Below, piece after piece: positions 25,451 through 34,439 of a stretch of DNA of 64,000 nt. The stretch's first letter is position 1. Every line of letters begins with the position of its first letter. The notes beneath the pieces are model-generated. The model did no database searches. It saw nothing but the letters and a program-made list of their open reading frames with translations, and was not told the DNA's origin. The translations under genes were made by a program, and so were the position numbers. The stretch is from positions 2,815,796 through 2,879,795 of the forward strand of contig CP070696.1 in assembly GCA_020353535.1 (NCBI GenBank). The letters run 5' to 3'. This DNA comes from Spirochaetaceae bacterium (GTDB lineage Bacteria > Spirochaetota > Spirochaetia > SZUA-6 > DRHE01).

Positions 25451-26698
25451 ATGAAGCTACAGACAAGTATGAACTCCCGCGAGCGCATCCTCTGTGCTTT
25501 GAACCATCAGGAACCTGACCATGTGCCGCTGTATATCATGCTCATGGGAAGCAGCTCGGATTACGAGCCGGCCACCGGATTCGACTTTGGCAATCTCCAC
25601 CGCTATGATGTTCGCCGTCCCTATTCAATCGCCCACCACATACGACGAGCAGAACAGCTCTTGAATCTTGGAGTCGACGACACTCTGCGAGTTGAGCCGC
25701 CGTTAGGGTGGGCGGAAGAATACGTGGTGGAGGGGATCAAGGATCTGAAAACTTCGATCCGTCGAAGGTCAGCCGAAGAGGGAACGGGAACCGTCATAGA
25801 GAAGGAGTATCACACCCCTCAGGGTCTGCTCAAACAGACGGTGCAGGTGACCGATGACTGGCCTCATGGAGATAACATTCCCGTGTTCAGCGATTTCAGC
25901 GTGTCCCGCAGCAAGGAGCATCTTATTAAAAGTCCTGATGATTTAGAGGCTCTTAAGGTCTTGCTCGGAGATCCCAAGACCGAGGAGTACCAGCGTTTTA
26001 AAGAGGAGTCAGCCGAACTGCGTAAGGCGGCGCAGAGGCTGGGTGTGGTCCTGGAAGGTGGGCGCACCTCCTTGGGAGACAGCCTGATCTGGTTGTTGGG
26101 GATCGAGGCGGCTATCATGGGAGCCTATGATCGAATTGATTTTCTCGAGCAGCTGCTTGATTTGTTGCTGGAGTGGGAAAGCAAGAGACTGGAGTTGATG
26201 ATCGACCAGGGCATCGAGATCCTTTTTCACTCGGCTTGGTACGAAATGACGGATTTTTTTACACCAGAGGTCTATAGGCGGCTGCTCAAACCACGATTGC
26301 AGAAACTGATAAAGCTCTGTCATGAGGCACAGGTGCGCTTCGCCTATATTATGACCAAGTCGATCGATATCTATGCCGAGGATTTCCTGGAGCTCGGCAT
26401 GGACTGCGTATTCGGGGTGGATCCGGTTCAAGGCGGCGCTGACCTCCAGACCCTGAAGGATAAATTTCGCAGCCGTATCGCTGTCTGGGGGGGGATAAAC
26501 TCCGCCGTTACCCTGGGTCAGGGATCCGAGCAGGAAATCGAGCAGGCGGTTACGGAAGCGATCCGAATTCTGGCCCCGGGCGGTGGTTTTGTTCTCTATC
26601 CGGTTGATGTGGTACTGGCCGGGGCCAATCCCTGGAGCAAAGTGAAAGTAATGCTGAACAAATGGCGGGAAATCGGGAGCTACCCCATCCGGGTATGA
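25451..26698 (+). CDS. Uroporphyrinogen decarboxylase (URO-D) family protein, non-haem role likely
   Basis: Protein of 415 aa. The N-terminus MNSRERILCALNHQEPDHVPL is the URO-D superfamily signature, and the C-terminal half keeps the barrel pattern (FEDFLELGMDCVFGVDPV, WGGINSAVTLGQG). True HemE residues are not evident, and the His-x-Cys zinc motif of MtaA/MtbA-type methyltransferases is absent. It probably acts on another substrate, perhaps what the preceding ABC transporter imports. The ATG at 25451 is used; one at 25469 is also possible. An ATGA overlap with the next gene exists if that gene starts at 26695. Confidence 0.82.
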   Translation: MKLQTSMNSRERILCALNHQEPDHVPLYIMLMGSSSDYEPATGFDFGNLHRYDVRRPYSIAHHIRRAEQLLNLGVDDTLRVEPPLGWAEEYVVEGIKDLKTSIRRRSAEEGTGTVIEKEYHTPQGLLKQTVQVTDDWPHGDNIPVFSDFSVSRSKEHLIKSPDDLEALKVLLGDPKTEEYQRFKEESAELRKAAQRLGVVLEGGRTSLGDSLIWLLGIEAAIMGAYDRIDFLEQLLDLLLEWESKRLELMIDQGIEILFHSAWYEMTDFFTPEVYRRLLKPRLQKLIKLCHEAQVRFAYIMTKSIDIYAEDFLELGMDCVFGVDPVQGGADLQTLKDKFRSRIAVWGGINSAVTLGQGSEQEIEQAVTEAIRILAPGGGFVLYPVDVVLAGANPWSKVKVMLNKWREIGSYPIRV

Positions 26699-26733
26699 GC
26701 TCCGCTAGTATCACGCCGAGGGAGGTTATGCGC

Positions 26734-28050
26734 ATGGTGTTGACACCGGTGGTTGGTGTATACGGTGTTCTGGAAAAAACCGAAGAGGGATGGCATAAGG
26801 CGGAAGCCCTGATTGAAAGCGTGCAGAAACAGTTGTCTTCGATCGGAATGGATGTGCGGCCGACACCGCAGCTGGTTGCCGAGGAATCCTCGGCACTCCA
26901 GGCTGCGGATTTCTTCAAGAAGGAAGATCCCGATCTCATACTGGCCGTGATCGTCACCTGGAGCTTCGACCATCTCAGCCTGCAGATTTTGAAGCGGATA
27001 GATCGGCCGCTGGCAATTCTAGCTGTTCCGGGGATACGCTCGGGATCGATTGTGGGTGCCCATCAGTTGGGAAGCTATTTGACCGACCTGGGTATCGAAC
27101 ACGTTGTCCATTACGGCCCGCCGCAGCGTGCCGATACCTATACGGGCATTGCCGCCTATGCTCGGGCCGCGGCGGTGAAACGCAGGCTGGAACTGGGCAA
27201 ACTGGGCTTTGTGGGGAGACGTACTCCCGGCATGACACCGATCGCCTTCGATGAAGTGGAGATCACCCGCCTGTTCGGCCCCGAGGTTCTCAGCTATGGC
27301 TGGGAGGAGATCGAAGTGAGGGCTGATTCGGTGAGTGCCGATGCGGTTGAAGAACAACTCCAGCGCATGAAAACCCTGGCCGGAAAGGTTGAGAGCAGCG
27401 ATCAAGCTCTGCAGAAATCCCTACGACTGTATCTAGCCCTCCGTGGTTTATCGGAGGAAAACGGGATTCTGGCCATCGGATTGGGATGTTATCCTCATTA
27501 TGCCGGAATTGCCTGCATCATCACTGGTCTGCTCTCAGAGGATGGGATCCCGACGGCCTGTGAAGGAGATATGAACTCAGCCATTCTCATGTACCTGCTG
27601 CAACAGTTCAGCGGCGAGCCGGTTCACTTCGGCGAGCTCCTTGAGCTCGACGAAAAGGAGAACACGATTGTTACCTCCCATTGCGGCTGCGCTTCTCCCA
27701 GCCTGGCTGCCCGTGCTGAGGACATAGCGCTGTCACCGGTACGCCTGTTCGAGCGAGGCGTGTGCATCAAATTTCCCGCCAAGGCATCCCAGAATGTAAC
27801 TTTTGCCAATCTGGTGGGGAGGAAGGGCACCTACCGGCTCTGCGCCCTTGAGGGAAAAGCGGTTCAGACGGGGATGGTCTTCGAGGGTAATCCGGTGAAG
27901 ATGAAGCCGGACCTCAGCTTGGCGAATCTACTGGAGGTAGTCAATGAGCAGGGGTTCGGTCATCATTGGATGATGGGCTATGCCCATGCCGTGGCCGAGC
28001 TAAAGCATTTTTGTCGTCTAAGCGGAATTGGGGGAGAATTCCCCGTTTAG
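26734..28050 (+). CDS. L-fucose/L-arabinose isomerase-like protein
   Basis: Protein of 438 aa resembling the FucI/AraA superfamily. It begins with VVGVYGVLEKTEEGW, has a Rossmann-like N-terminal domain, and in the second half carries CEGDMNSAILMYLLQQFSG near residues 270-290 and TSHCGCASPSLA near 315, with Glu and His placed as metal ligands in the isomerase C-terminal domain. The SD GGAGG (26721-26725) favours ATG 26734 (8 nt); ATGs at 26728 and 26695 (overlapping the upstream stop) are alternatives. Last in the Pot-like operon. Its 3' end overlaps the convergent URO-D gene by 33 bp. Substrate unknown; other sugars or sulfo-sugars are possible. Confidence 0.75.
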   Translation: MVLTPVVGVYGVLEKTEEGWHKAEALIESVQKQLSSIGMDVRPTPQLVAEESSALQAADFFKKEDPDLILAVIVTWSFDHLSLQILKRIDRPLAILAVPGIRSGSIVGAHQLGSYLTDLGIEHVVHYGPPQRADTYTGIAAYARAAAVKRRLELGKLGFVGRRTPGMTPIAFDEVEITRLFGPEVLSYGWEEIEVRADSVSADAVEEQLQRMKTLAGKVESSDQALQKSLRLYLALRGLSEENGILAIGLGCYPHYAGIACIITGLLSEDGIPTACEGDMNSAILMYLLQQFSGEPVHFGELLELDEKENTIVTSHCGCASPSLAARAEDIALSPVRLFERGVCIKFPAKASQNVTFANLVGRKGTYRLCALEGKAVQTGMVFEGNPVKMKPDLSLANLLEVVNEQGFGHHWMMGYAHAVAELKHFCRLSGIGGEFPV

Positions 28051-29208
28051 ATCCAGGCGACATTCCCCCGCCGCTTCGATCATGGCCAGGTAATTCTCCA
28101 GACTGATCGTCGGATTGATTTCGCTGGAGGTGGCCAGCAGCATGCCCCCCTGTTTCAACGCGTCGCTCTCTTCGATTTGACGGTGCACTTCCTCCTTGAC
28201 CTGCTCCGGTGTGCCCCTCTCCATGAGGGTCACTCCATCGATGCCTCCGGCCCAGATCGTTTCTGGATACTGTCTCTTCAGCTCGATGATATCCATGCCG
28301 CAGCTAGGTTCCAGGCAGTAGAATCCATCCACGCCGCAGGCTATGAGCGCGGGTATCGCCTCTTTGTAATTGCCGTCGCTGTGATAGAGGACTGTGAAGC
28401 CATGCTCATGCCAGGCGGCGGCCAGCCGTTCGACGTACGGATAGTGATACTGATCCAGAAACGCCGGCCCGAAGATTGGACCCGCCTTGGTGGCAAAATC
28501 TTCCGGTATGAGTATGAGGGGGGAGAGTTCAATGTCCGCTACGGCGTGCACCCGCCGCAGCTCATTTTCGATAGAGATTTCCATGTAATCTTTGAGTAGC
28601 TCCGGGTAGCTCAGGGAGAAGAAGGTGTAGATCTCCAAACCCATGGCGTCGAAGAGGTCGCAGAAACCGGTAAAACTGAAATCGATGATCACCGTCTCCC
28701 CGACTTTTTCCTGGAGGTCCTCCAAATACTTCCTGTAGAGCTTTCGCTCCCGGACACCGTCAAAATGCGCTTTCGTGGTCTCGAATCCATCAGCCTCTAC
28801 CTTGACGGCGGTGTGGTCGTTGAAGCCGGTGTCGCTCATCCAGCGGATCTTCTCTTTCAGCCACTCCGCTGCACCGACCTCTTCGCTAAAAGGTCGGGAT
28901 ACCCGCCAGGTGGTCCAGTGATCGTTTCTCATGACAAAACCGTCTTCGGTTTTCAGCGTGCCTGTTCCCTTGTTCTCAAAGATAGGAAAACAGGTGTCCA
29001 GGGATTTGCGGATCGCCAATCCCACGTCATCGGGAGTGAACTCGAATCCTTCGATATCTTTGCCCGTGAAATGAGCAATCACCTGGCCGTTGTAGCTGAG
29101 CTGTTCGTGAATCGCTACCCTGTCAACCGCCTGGTGATTCACGGTTCGTAGCACTCGCTCTTTTTTGCTGAGTTTATCCTCTGGAAATACTTTCTCGAGG
29201 TTGTCCAT
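28018..29208 (-). CDS. Second uroporphyrinogen decarboxylase (URO-D) family protein
   Basis: Protein of 396 aa. LSKKERVLRTVNHQAVDRVAIHE at the N-terminus and GFTVLYHSDGNYKEAIPALIACGVDGFYCLEP in the second half place it in the URO-D family. His/Asp of HSDGN and Cys in CLEPSCGMD could form a metal site. It is distinct from the gene at 25451 and faces its operon. It lies 7 bp downstream of the DegT aminotransferase gene and is co-transcribed with it. Members of this group are usually methyl- or decarboxyl-transferases of unknown substrate. Confidence 0.82.
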   Translation of the reverse strand: MDNLEKVFPEDKLSKKERVLRTVNHQAVDRVAIHEQLSYNGQVIAHFTGKDIEGFEFTPDDVGLAIRKSLDTCFPIFENKGTGTLKTEDGFVMRNDHWTTWRVSRPFSEEVGAAEWLKEKIRWMSDTGFNDHTAVKVEADGFETTKAHFDGVRERKLYRKYLEDLQEKVGETVIIDFSFTGFCDLFDAMGLEIYTFFSLSYPELLKDYMEISIENELRRVHAVADIELSPLILIPEDFATKAGPIFGPAFLDQYHYPYVERLAAAWHEHGFTVLYHSDGNYKEAIPALIACGVDGFYCLEPSCGMDIIELKRQYPETIWAGGIDGVTLMERGTPEQVKEEVHRQIEESDALKQGGMLLATSSEINPTISLENYLAMIEAAGECRLDLNGEFSPNSA

Positions 29209-29215
29209 CTTCTTC

Positions 29216-30547
29216 CTACAGCTCCTCTGCTCTTCCCGTTACCCCGGCACGCCTGAACTTGGATACGTCGATCTCCAGGACCTCCTCGATATTGTCGAAT
29301 GCCTTTCGGAAGGCCTCGACGTACTGTTGCATAAGTGTCAGCTTCTGCGGGAACAGAGGGTACTCTTCGCTGCCCACGATGATGGAGTTCTTCAACAGAT
29401 CGATTGTTGCCGGGTAGTGCTCTTCACTGTATATAACATCTCCGTTGTAGAAGGGACAGGACCAGGGGCAACCGGAACCGTATCCGTCTTTGATTTGAAA
29501 GAGTGGATTGGATACCAGAGGTTTTGTCTGCCATATAGCTACATCCACTCCCTCCTCACGCAGCGCGAATAGCAGCTTGTCTCTGAACTCCTCCGGATCT
29601 ATATCCAGCCCGAGTTCCTTCGGTTTCAATCGCAGGCGATATTTGTAGTAGTTGGAAACACTGTGAGCGGGAACGAAGGGGGGTTCGAGCCCCTTGATCT
29701 TGGCAAGTTCCCTGGAAAGGTACTCACCGTTTCTACGGGAGTTTTCATTGTTTTTATCGAGCCGGCGCAGCTGGCTGCGGGCAAAGGCTGCGGGCATCTC
29801 CTGGGTTCTGTAGTTCCAGCCGAGGGTGTAGGCGACATAACTTCTGCCCTCTCCCTCCTCCATATACTCGCCAAACATGCGAACCATGTTTGCCCTTCCC
29901 CGGTATTCCACGTTGTTGGTTACGAATAGACCCCCCTCTCCGCCGGGAAGGTTTTTGGTGGTGTTCAGACTGAAGATAGCCATATCACCGATGGTGCCTA
30001 TATTTCTTCCTTTATATTTCGTTCCATGGGCTTCTGCCGCATCCTCGATCACGATGAGATCGTGCTTCTCAGCAATCCTCAGAATCTCATCGAGATCGGC
30101 GGGAGTGCCTTCAATGTGAACCGGAATTATCGCCTTGGTTTTTTCCGTGATCTTTTCTTCGATCTTCCCCGGATCGATGTTATGGGTTTTCGGGTCAATA
30201 TCCACGAAGACCGGAATTCCATTGCTGTGAAGTACGGCTACCGCGGACGCCAGGAAGCTGTAGGCCGATGTAATCACCTCGTCTCCCGGCCCAATCCCAG
30301 CAGCCCGTACTGCAGCGTGAAGCGCGGCAGTGCCGCTGTTGAAGGCGATGCAGTACTTCGTTCCCACGTAAGCGGCGAACTCGCTTTCAAGACCTCTGCA
30401 GTTCGGTGCATAGGGACCCCACAGCTTGCCGCTGTTCAGCACCTCCATTACCGCCTGTTTGTCCTCTTCGATGATTACGGGCCAACGGATTTTATTCTCG
30501 GTTGGAACCGTTTTTTCTCCCTTGTGCACAGCAAGATTCCTGCTCAT
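29216..30547 (-). CDS. DegT/DnrJ/EryC1/StrS-family PLP aminotransferase
   Basis: Protein of 443 aa. Features: FNSGTAALHAAVRAAGIGPGDEVI near residue 70, VIEDAAEAHGTKYKG near 165, and the PLP lysine in SLNTTKNLPGGEGG near 195 (a Lys in the position of the sugar aminotransferase Lys). The family uses glutamate or glutamine to aminate keto-sugars, or forms inositol-like amines. GGAGGA is 7 nt before the ATG at 30547; a TTG at 30562 is less likely because it lies in the ribosome site. A promoter with TATAAT is seen at 30589-30594 (reverse). It shares an operon with the URO-D gene. Confidence 0.88.
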   Translation of the reverse strand: MSRNLAVHKGEKTVPTENKIRWPVIIEEDKQAVMEVLNSGKLWGPYAPNCRGLESEFAAYVGTKYCIAFNSGTAALHAAVRAAGIGPGDEVITSAYSFLASAVAVLHSNGIPVFVDIDPKTHNIDPGKIEEKITEKTKAIIPVHIEGTPADLDEILRIAEKHDLIVIEDAAEAHGTKYKGRNIGTIGDMAIFSLNTTKNLPGGEGGLFVTNNVEYRGRANMVRMFGEYMEEGEGRSYVAYTLGWNYRTQEMPAAFARSQLRRLDKNNENSRRNGEYLSRELAKIKGLEPPFVPAHSVSNYYKYRLRLKPKELGLDIDPEEFRDKLLFALREEGVDVAIWQTKPLVSNPLFQIKDGYGSGCPWSCPFYNGDVIYSEEHYPATIDLLKNSIIVGSEEYPLFPQKLTLMQQYVEAFRKAFDNIEEVLEIDVSKFRRAGVTGRAEEL

Positions 30548-30588
30548 TTGGTTTTCCTCCAAATGCGAAAGCTGTCGAAAGTCTCCAT

Positions 30589-30618
30589 ATTATACTTGAA
30601 GCTTCGCTGCAGTTTAAA
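30589..30618 (-). promoter_or_regulatory. Promoter of the DegT/URO-D operon
   Basis: On the reverse strand a perfect TATAAT (plus-strand ATTATA at 30589-30594) is preceded 17-18 bp upstream by TTAAAC/TTTAAA, a weak -35. It lies about 40 bp before the ATG. Confidence 0.45.
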
Positions 30619-30716
30619 CAATGTTTTGGGCCTGAATTTGAAGCACTTTTGCGTTTCATGCTATTCTGTTTCACTGCGATTGTCGAAAAAAACATAGGTT
30701 CAAAAAAATCTAGAAG

Positions 30717-31724
30717 ATGGCAGTGGTCACAGTCACCGGTGAGGTTCCGTCAGACCAGCTCGGGATCACGGATATCCATGAGCATATATTGTGCGATTTC
30801 TCAAAGAACCACGATCCAGGCGCCGGCCACTCCGATGAAGAAAAGGTGGGCATCACCAACCTGGGAATTGTCACCAATAATCCGATAGCTATCAGAGATA
30901 ATCTCATCCTTTCTGATGTTGATTTGGCCATTTATGAGCTTGGCGTATTTGGCAAAGCCGGAGGAAGAACGGTTGTCGATCTGACCACGGTAGAACTGGG
31001 AAGAAATCCATCTGCACTTCGTGAAATTTCGCTGGCAAGCGGGATTAACATAGTGACTTGCACGGGACATTATATACGGACCTATCAATCCCCGGAAACG
31101 CGCACCATGTCCGTTGAAGCGCTGCAGGAGGAGATGCAGAGAGAGATCGGGGAGGGAATCGGCGAAAGTGGAGTAAAAGCAGGTGTTATCGGAGAGATCG
31201 GCACCAGCGAACAGTTGTACCCGGAGGAACGCAGAGGGCTGATAGCAGCCGCACGGATCAATTCGAGTGCGGGGGTGCCGGTAAGCGTACACACCGAACC
31301 GAAGGTCCGCCTAGCCATGGACATAGTGGATTTGCTGTCAAAAAATGGGGCTGATTTATCCAAGGTTTCGTTATGTCACATGGATAGCGATTTTATGGAT
31401 TCCCGATATCACGAGGGCATACTTAAGACCGGCGCAAACATAGAGTTTGACACCTTTGGTGAAAACTTCTGTTTGCACCCTAATTACGGGCCCTCCGACC
31501 TGGATCGGATTAAGGGTCTGTGCAGGCTGCTCGACAAAGGTTATGTCAGGCAGCTCATGCTGGGATGCGATGTCTGCCTCAAGTGCAGACTTCACGCATA
31601 CGGCGGCTGGGGATACGACCACCTGCTCACAAATGTGGTCCCCGCTATGAAGAGGCTTGGAATCTCCGATGATGAGATCGAAATCATGCTCCTTCAGAAT
31701 CCACGGGAGTTTCTCGATTTCTAG
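30717..31724 (+). CDS. Phosphotriesterase-family hydrolase
   Basis: Protein of 335 aa, PTE length. Metal ligands: ITDIHEHIL near residue 18 (HxH), VIGEIGTSEQL near 160 (a Glu where PTE has a carboxylated Lys, as in PHP-type homologues), VHTEPK near 190, LCHMDSD near 220, and LGCDVCLK near 283. These proteins are lactonases or esterases more often than phosphotriesterases. The ribosome site before the ATG is weak. It is divergent from the DegT gene and ends 22 bp before the convergent synthetase gene. Confidence 0.87.
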   Translation: MAVVTVTGEVPSDQLGITDIHEHILCDFSKNHDPGAGHSDEEKVGITNLGIVTNNPIAIRDNLILSDVDLAIYELGVFGKAGGRTVVDLTTVELGRNPSALREISLASGINIVTCTGHYIRTYQSPETRTMSVEALQEEMQREIGEGIGESGVKAGVIGEIGTSEQLYPEERRGLIAAARINSSAGVPVSVHTEPKVRLAMDIVDLLSKNGADLSKVSLCHMDSDFMDSRYHEGILKTGANIEFDTFGENFCLHPNYGPSDLDRIKGLCRLLDKGYVRQLMLGCDVCLKCRLHAYGGWGYDHLLTNVVPAMKRLGISDDEIEIMLLQNPREFLDF

Positions 31725-31746
31725 CCGGCCAGCGAATATTCCCGGG

Positions 31747-33858
31747 CTACTCTGTTAGAATGCGCACATCCCCGATCAGCAGACCCTGCTCCTGAACAAA
31801 GACCGGATTGAGATCGAGCTCACGGATGGCCGGGTAGCGACGGGCCAGGCGAGATAGCCGGACAAGCAGCTCCGCCAGGGCTTCCCGGTCAAGGGCAGCG
31901 CTGCCCCGGTAGCCGGCCAGCATTGTGCTGATCTTAAGTTCAGAAAGCATATCCGCGGCTTCTTCCCGGCCGAAGGGGGCGATGCGGACAGCAGAATCTC
32001 GCAGCAACTCGGTGAGTACGCCCCCGGCTCCGGCAAGGACCACGGGACCGAAGGTGGGATCCTGCTTGATGCCGGCAATCACTTCCAATCCCCCCGTCAC
32101 CTGCCGGTAGAGCATCACTCCTAGGAATGCCTGATCGGCGAAGCGGCCCGCCATATCGGCGAAGGCGCCGCTGACCTGCTGTTCGTCGCGGAGATCGAGC
32201 AGCACCCCGCCCACATCACTCTTGTGCAGGATCTGCGGGGAGACCACCTTCATGACCAGTGGAAAGGGGAGCTCCCGGAGCGTTTCGGGGATCTGTGCCT
32301 CAGCCGTGATGTAGCGGTGTTCCGGGAAGGAAAATCCTTCAGCCTCGAGAAAACAGACCGCATCGGGTTCCAGGACCGTGGCCTCGGCTGGAAAGGGCAG
32401 GGGAGCAGACTCTCCCGCTATGGCTTGCTCGACAGAGGCTGTTGGCTCGCCTTTGGTGCCTCGTGCGCGGATTGCTTCCGCCCCACCTGTGCGGCGGGTG
32501 TACTCGTGCATCTTGGAGAGGACAAAAGCTGCCCGTTCCCCTGTAGGAAAGAGGGGGATACCGGCCTCTTTCAAGCGTTCACTGCCCTCCTCCACGATCT
32601 CCCCGGCCATGAACACGGCGGCCACCGGCTTGGGCCGTTTCTGACTTGCTGCGGCTTTCACGATCCCTTCAGCCAAGGCCGTGGAATCGAGAAAGGGAGT
32701 GGCCACATTGATGGCGATCACAGCATCGTAGTGCGAAGCGAGCACGGCCTGCAGGGTGCGCCTGTAGCCCTCGCGGGTGCCCTCGACGGTGAGATCGATC
32801 GGGTTGGCAAAGGCGCAGTGGCCGGGCAGGAATGATGACAGCTGTTCCCGCAGCTTGGCGGGGCTCTCCGCCACATCCAGGCCGAGCTCCTCGGCTCGGT
32901 CGCTGGTCAGAATGCCCGGTCCGCCGGAGTTGGTCACGATGGCGATGCGGTTTCCCTCGATCCCGGGAAGGGAGGTCAGACCGTTGCACAGATCGAGCAT
33001 CTCCTCTATGCCCGGGACCCGCAGGGCACCTGTCTGGCGGATCATGGCCGCGAAGATCTCATCCGATCCGGCCAGGGAGCCGGTGTGGGAACTGGCGGCC
33101 CGCAATCCCGAGGTGCTGCGGCCCCCCTTGATGATCACCACGGGTTTCCGCCGGGAAACCCGGTGTACCGTGCTCATGAACTCCCGGCCGTTCTGCAGGC
33201 TCTCCAGGTAAAGGGCGATCACCGCGGTATCCGGATCCGTTTCCAGATAGTCGAGCAGCTCCACTTCACCGATATCGACCCGGTTGCCGTAGCTGACGAA
33301 CTTGGAGAAGCCGATTCCCCTGATCTCTGCCAGGGCGAGCACCGCACCGCCGACGGCGCCGCTCTGGGTTATGAAGGCGGTCTTTCCCGGTAGGGCCCGG
33401 ACCTCGATACTGGCGTACACGGCGGTCCGGGTGTTCATGATACCGGCGCAGTTCGGACCGATCAGCCGCACTCCGTAGCGATCGGCCATGGTTTTGAGCT
33501 TTTCCTCCTCTTCTGTGTCGCCGATCTCAGAGAAACCGGAGGTGAAAACCACGGCAAAAGGAACCTCCGCCTCTCCGCAGCTGCGGATCACAGCTTCCAC
33601 GAACTGAGCCGGCACGGCTATCAGGGCAAGATCCGGGGGGGAGGGAACCTGATTGAGATCGGGGAACCCGGGAACGCTTGAGAAATCCTCCGGACTCTCC
33701 GCCTTAGGATTTACAGCCACAATCGTTCCAGGAAATCCCCCTGCGGTCAGCTGGGTGACAAGCTGGTGGCCGATCTTGTCCCGCTTGACCGAACCGAAGA
33801 CGGCTACGGTTTTAGGATCGAAGAGACGGTCAAACGCGTTGGAGGAGTGCCTGGCCAT
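31747..33858 (-). CDS. ADP-forming acyl-CoA synthetase (acetate-CoA ligase), fused alpha-beta
   Basis: Protein of 703 aa. Domain order: CoA-binding Rossmann fold (DRLFDPKTVAVFGSVKRDKIG), succinyl-CoA-ligase flavodoxin-like domains with the phospho-His segment RAASSHTGSLAGSDEIF near residue 250, then an ATP-grasp domain from about 490 (PFPLVMKVVSPQILHKSDVGGVLL). It converts acyl-CoA + ADP + Pi to acid + ATP. It is last in an operon with iorAB, whose product should be its substrate, and its start overlaps the iorB end by 29 bp. A split version of the same enzyme lies on the other arm of the divergent cluster (37706-39813). Confidence 0.92.
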   Translation of the reverse strand: MARHSSNAFDRLFDPKTVAVFGSVKRDKIGHQLVTQLTAGGFPGTIVAVNPKAESPEDFSSVPGFPDLNQVPSPPDLALIAVPAQFVEAVIRSCGEAEVPFAVVFTSGFSEIGDTEEEEKLKTMADRYGVRLIGPNCAGIMNTRTAVYASIEVRALPGKTAFITQSGAVGGAVLALAEIRGIGFSKFVSYGNRVDIGEVELLDYLETDPDTAVIALYLESLQNGREFMSTVHRVSRRKPVVIIKGGRSTSGLRAASSHTGSLAGSDEIFAAMIRQTGALRVPGIEEMLDLCNGLTSLPGIEGNRIAIVTNSGGPGILTSDRAEELGLDVAESPAKLREQLSSFLPGHCAFANPIDLTVEGTREGYRRTLQAVLASHYDAVIAINVATPFLDSTALAEGIVKAAASQKRPKPVAAVFMAGEIVEEGSERLKEAGIPLFPTGERAAFVLSKMHEYTRRTGGAEAIRARGTKGEPTASVEQAIAGESAPLPFPAEATVLEPDAVCFLEAEGFSFPEHRYITAEAQIPETLRELPFPLVMKVVSPQILHKSDVGGVLLDLRDEQQVSGAFADMAGRFADQAFLGVMLYRQVTGGLEVIAGIKQDPTFGPVVLAGAGGVLTELLRDSAVRIAPFGREEAADMLSELKISTMLAGYRGSAALDREALAELLVRLSRLARRYPAIRELDLNPVFVQEQGLLIGDVRILTE

Positions 33859-34435
33859 ACCCGTAGCCTGCGCCGAAGGTTTGCAGATTCTCTTCCAGCC
33901 CCCACTTCAGCTTTTTCCCGATCCCCTGCTCCACGCTCTGTTTGGAGTAGAAGGATAGCTCGGGGGAGATTGCCTGCGCAACCGCGGAAAACACCCCCAG
34001 GAGGAACATGTTGTAGGGCTGCCTGGCTTCGCCCACTGCGAACAGGGTGTTCGTTTTTCCGGCGTACAGCTCTGTAAGCTGCTCGAAGGAGGGGTAGGGT
34101 TCCTTCTTCAAGATCATGGTGGTTGGGACAAAGGCGTAGTTCAATAGAATGGCCGCCCCTCCCTCTTTAAGAAAGGACAGGGAGTTGATCGTCTCACCGA
34201 TCTCCATCCCGATCAGGATATCCGCCTTCCCGGCGGAAATGCGGGCTCCGAAATCCAGCTTCGCATCATCGCTCAGGCGGATCTCCGAGGTCACCCGACC
34301 GCCCCGCTGAGCCATGCCTTTGGCATTGAACAGGGAGACCTTGAGTCCCTTCTCAGAAGCCTGGCCTGAGATCAGGTTTGCTAGAGTAACGATACCCTGA
34401 CCCCCCAAACCGGTCATGAAAATGCTCTGCATCAT
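33830..34435 (-). CDS. iorB: Indolepyruvate:ferredoxin oxidoreductase, beta subunit
   Basis: Protein of 201 aa, the usual IorB length. The gamma-domain motif MTGLGGQGIVTLANLI is near the N-terminus, followed by NAKGMAQRGGRVTSEIRLSD, both standard for 2-oxoacid:acceptor oxidoreductase gamma-type subunits. It pairs with IorA encoded 4 bp upstream to oxidise arylpyruvates (from Trp, Phe, Tyr) to aryl-acetyl-CoA with ferredoxin. Confidence 0.92.
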   Translation of the reverse strand: MMQSIFMTGLGGQGIVTLANLISGQASEKGLKVSLFNAKGMAQRGGRVTSEIRLSDDAKLDFGARISAGKADILIGMEIGETINSLSFLKEGGAAILLNYAFVPTTMILKKEPYPSFEQLTELYAGKTNTLFAVGEARQPYNMFLLGVFSAVAQAISPELSFYSKQSVEQGIGKKLKWGLEENLQTFGAGYGYGQALLQRV

Positions 34436-34439
34436 GATC

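Noticed and set aside
25451..26698. MtaA/MtbA-type methylcobamide methyltransferase for the URO-D-family gene, which would complete the corrinoid pathway
   Set aside because: The His-x-Cys...Cys zinc motif is not visible in the expected region, and the gene is 16 kb from the corrinoid operon.
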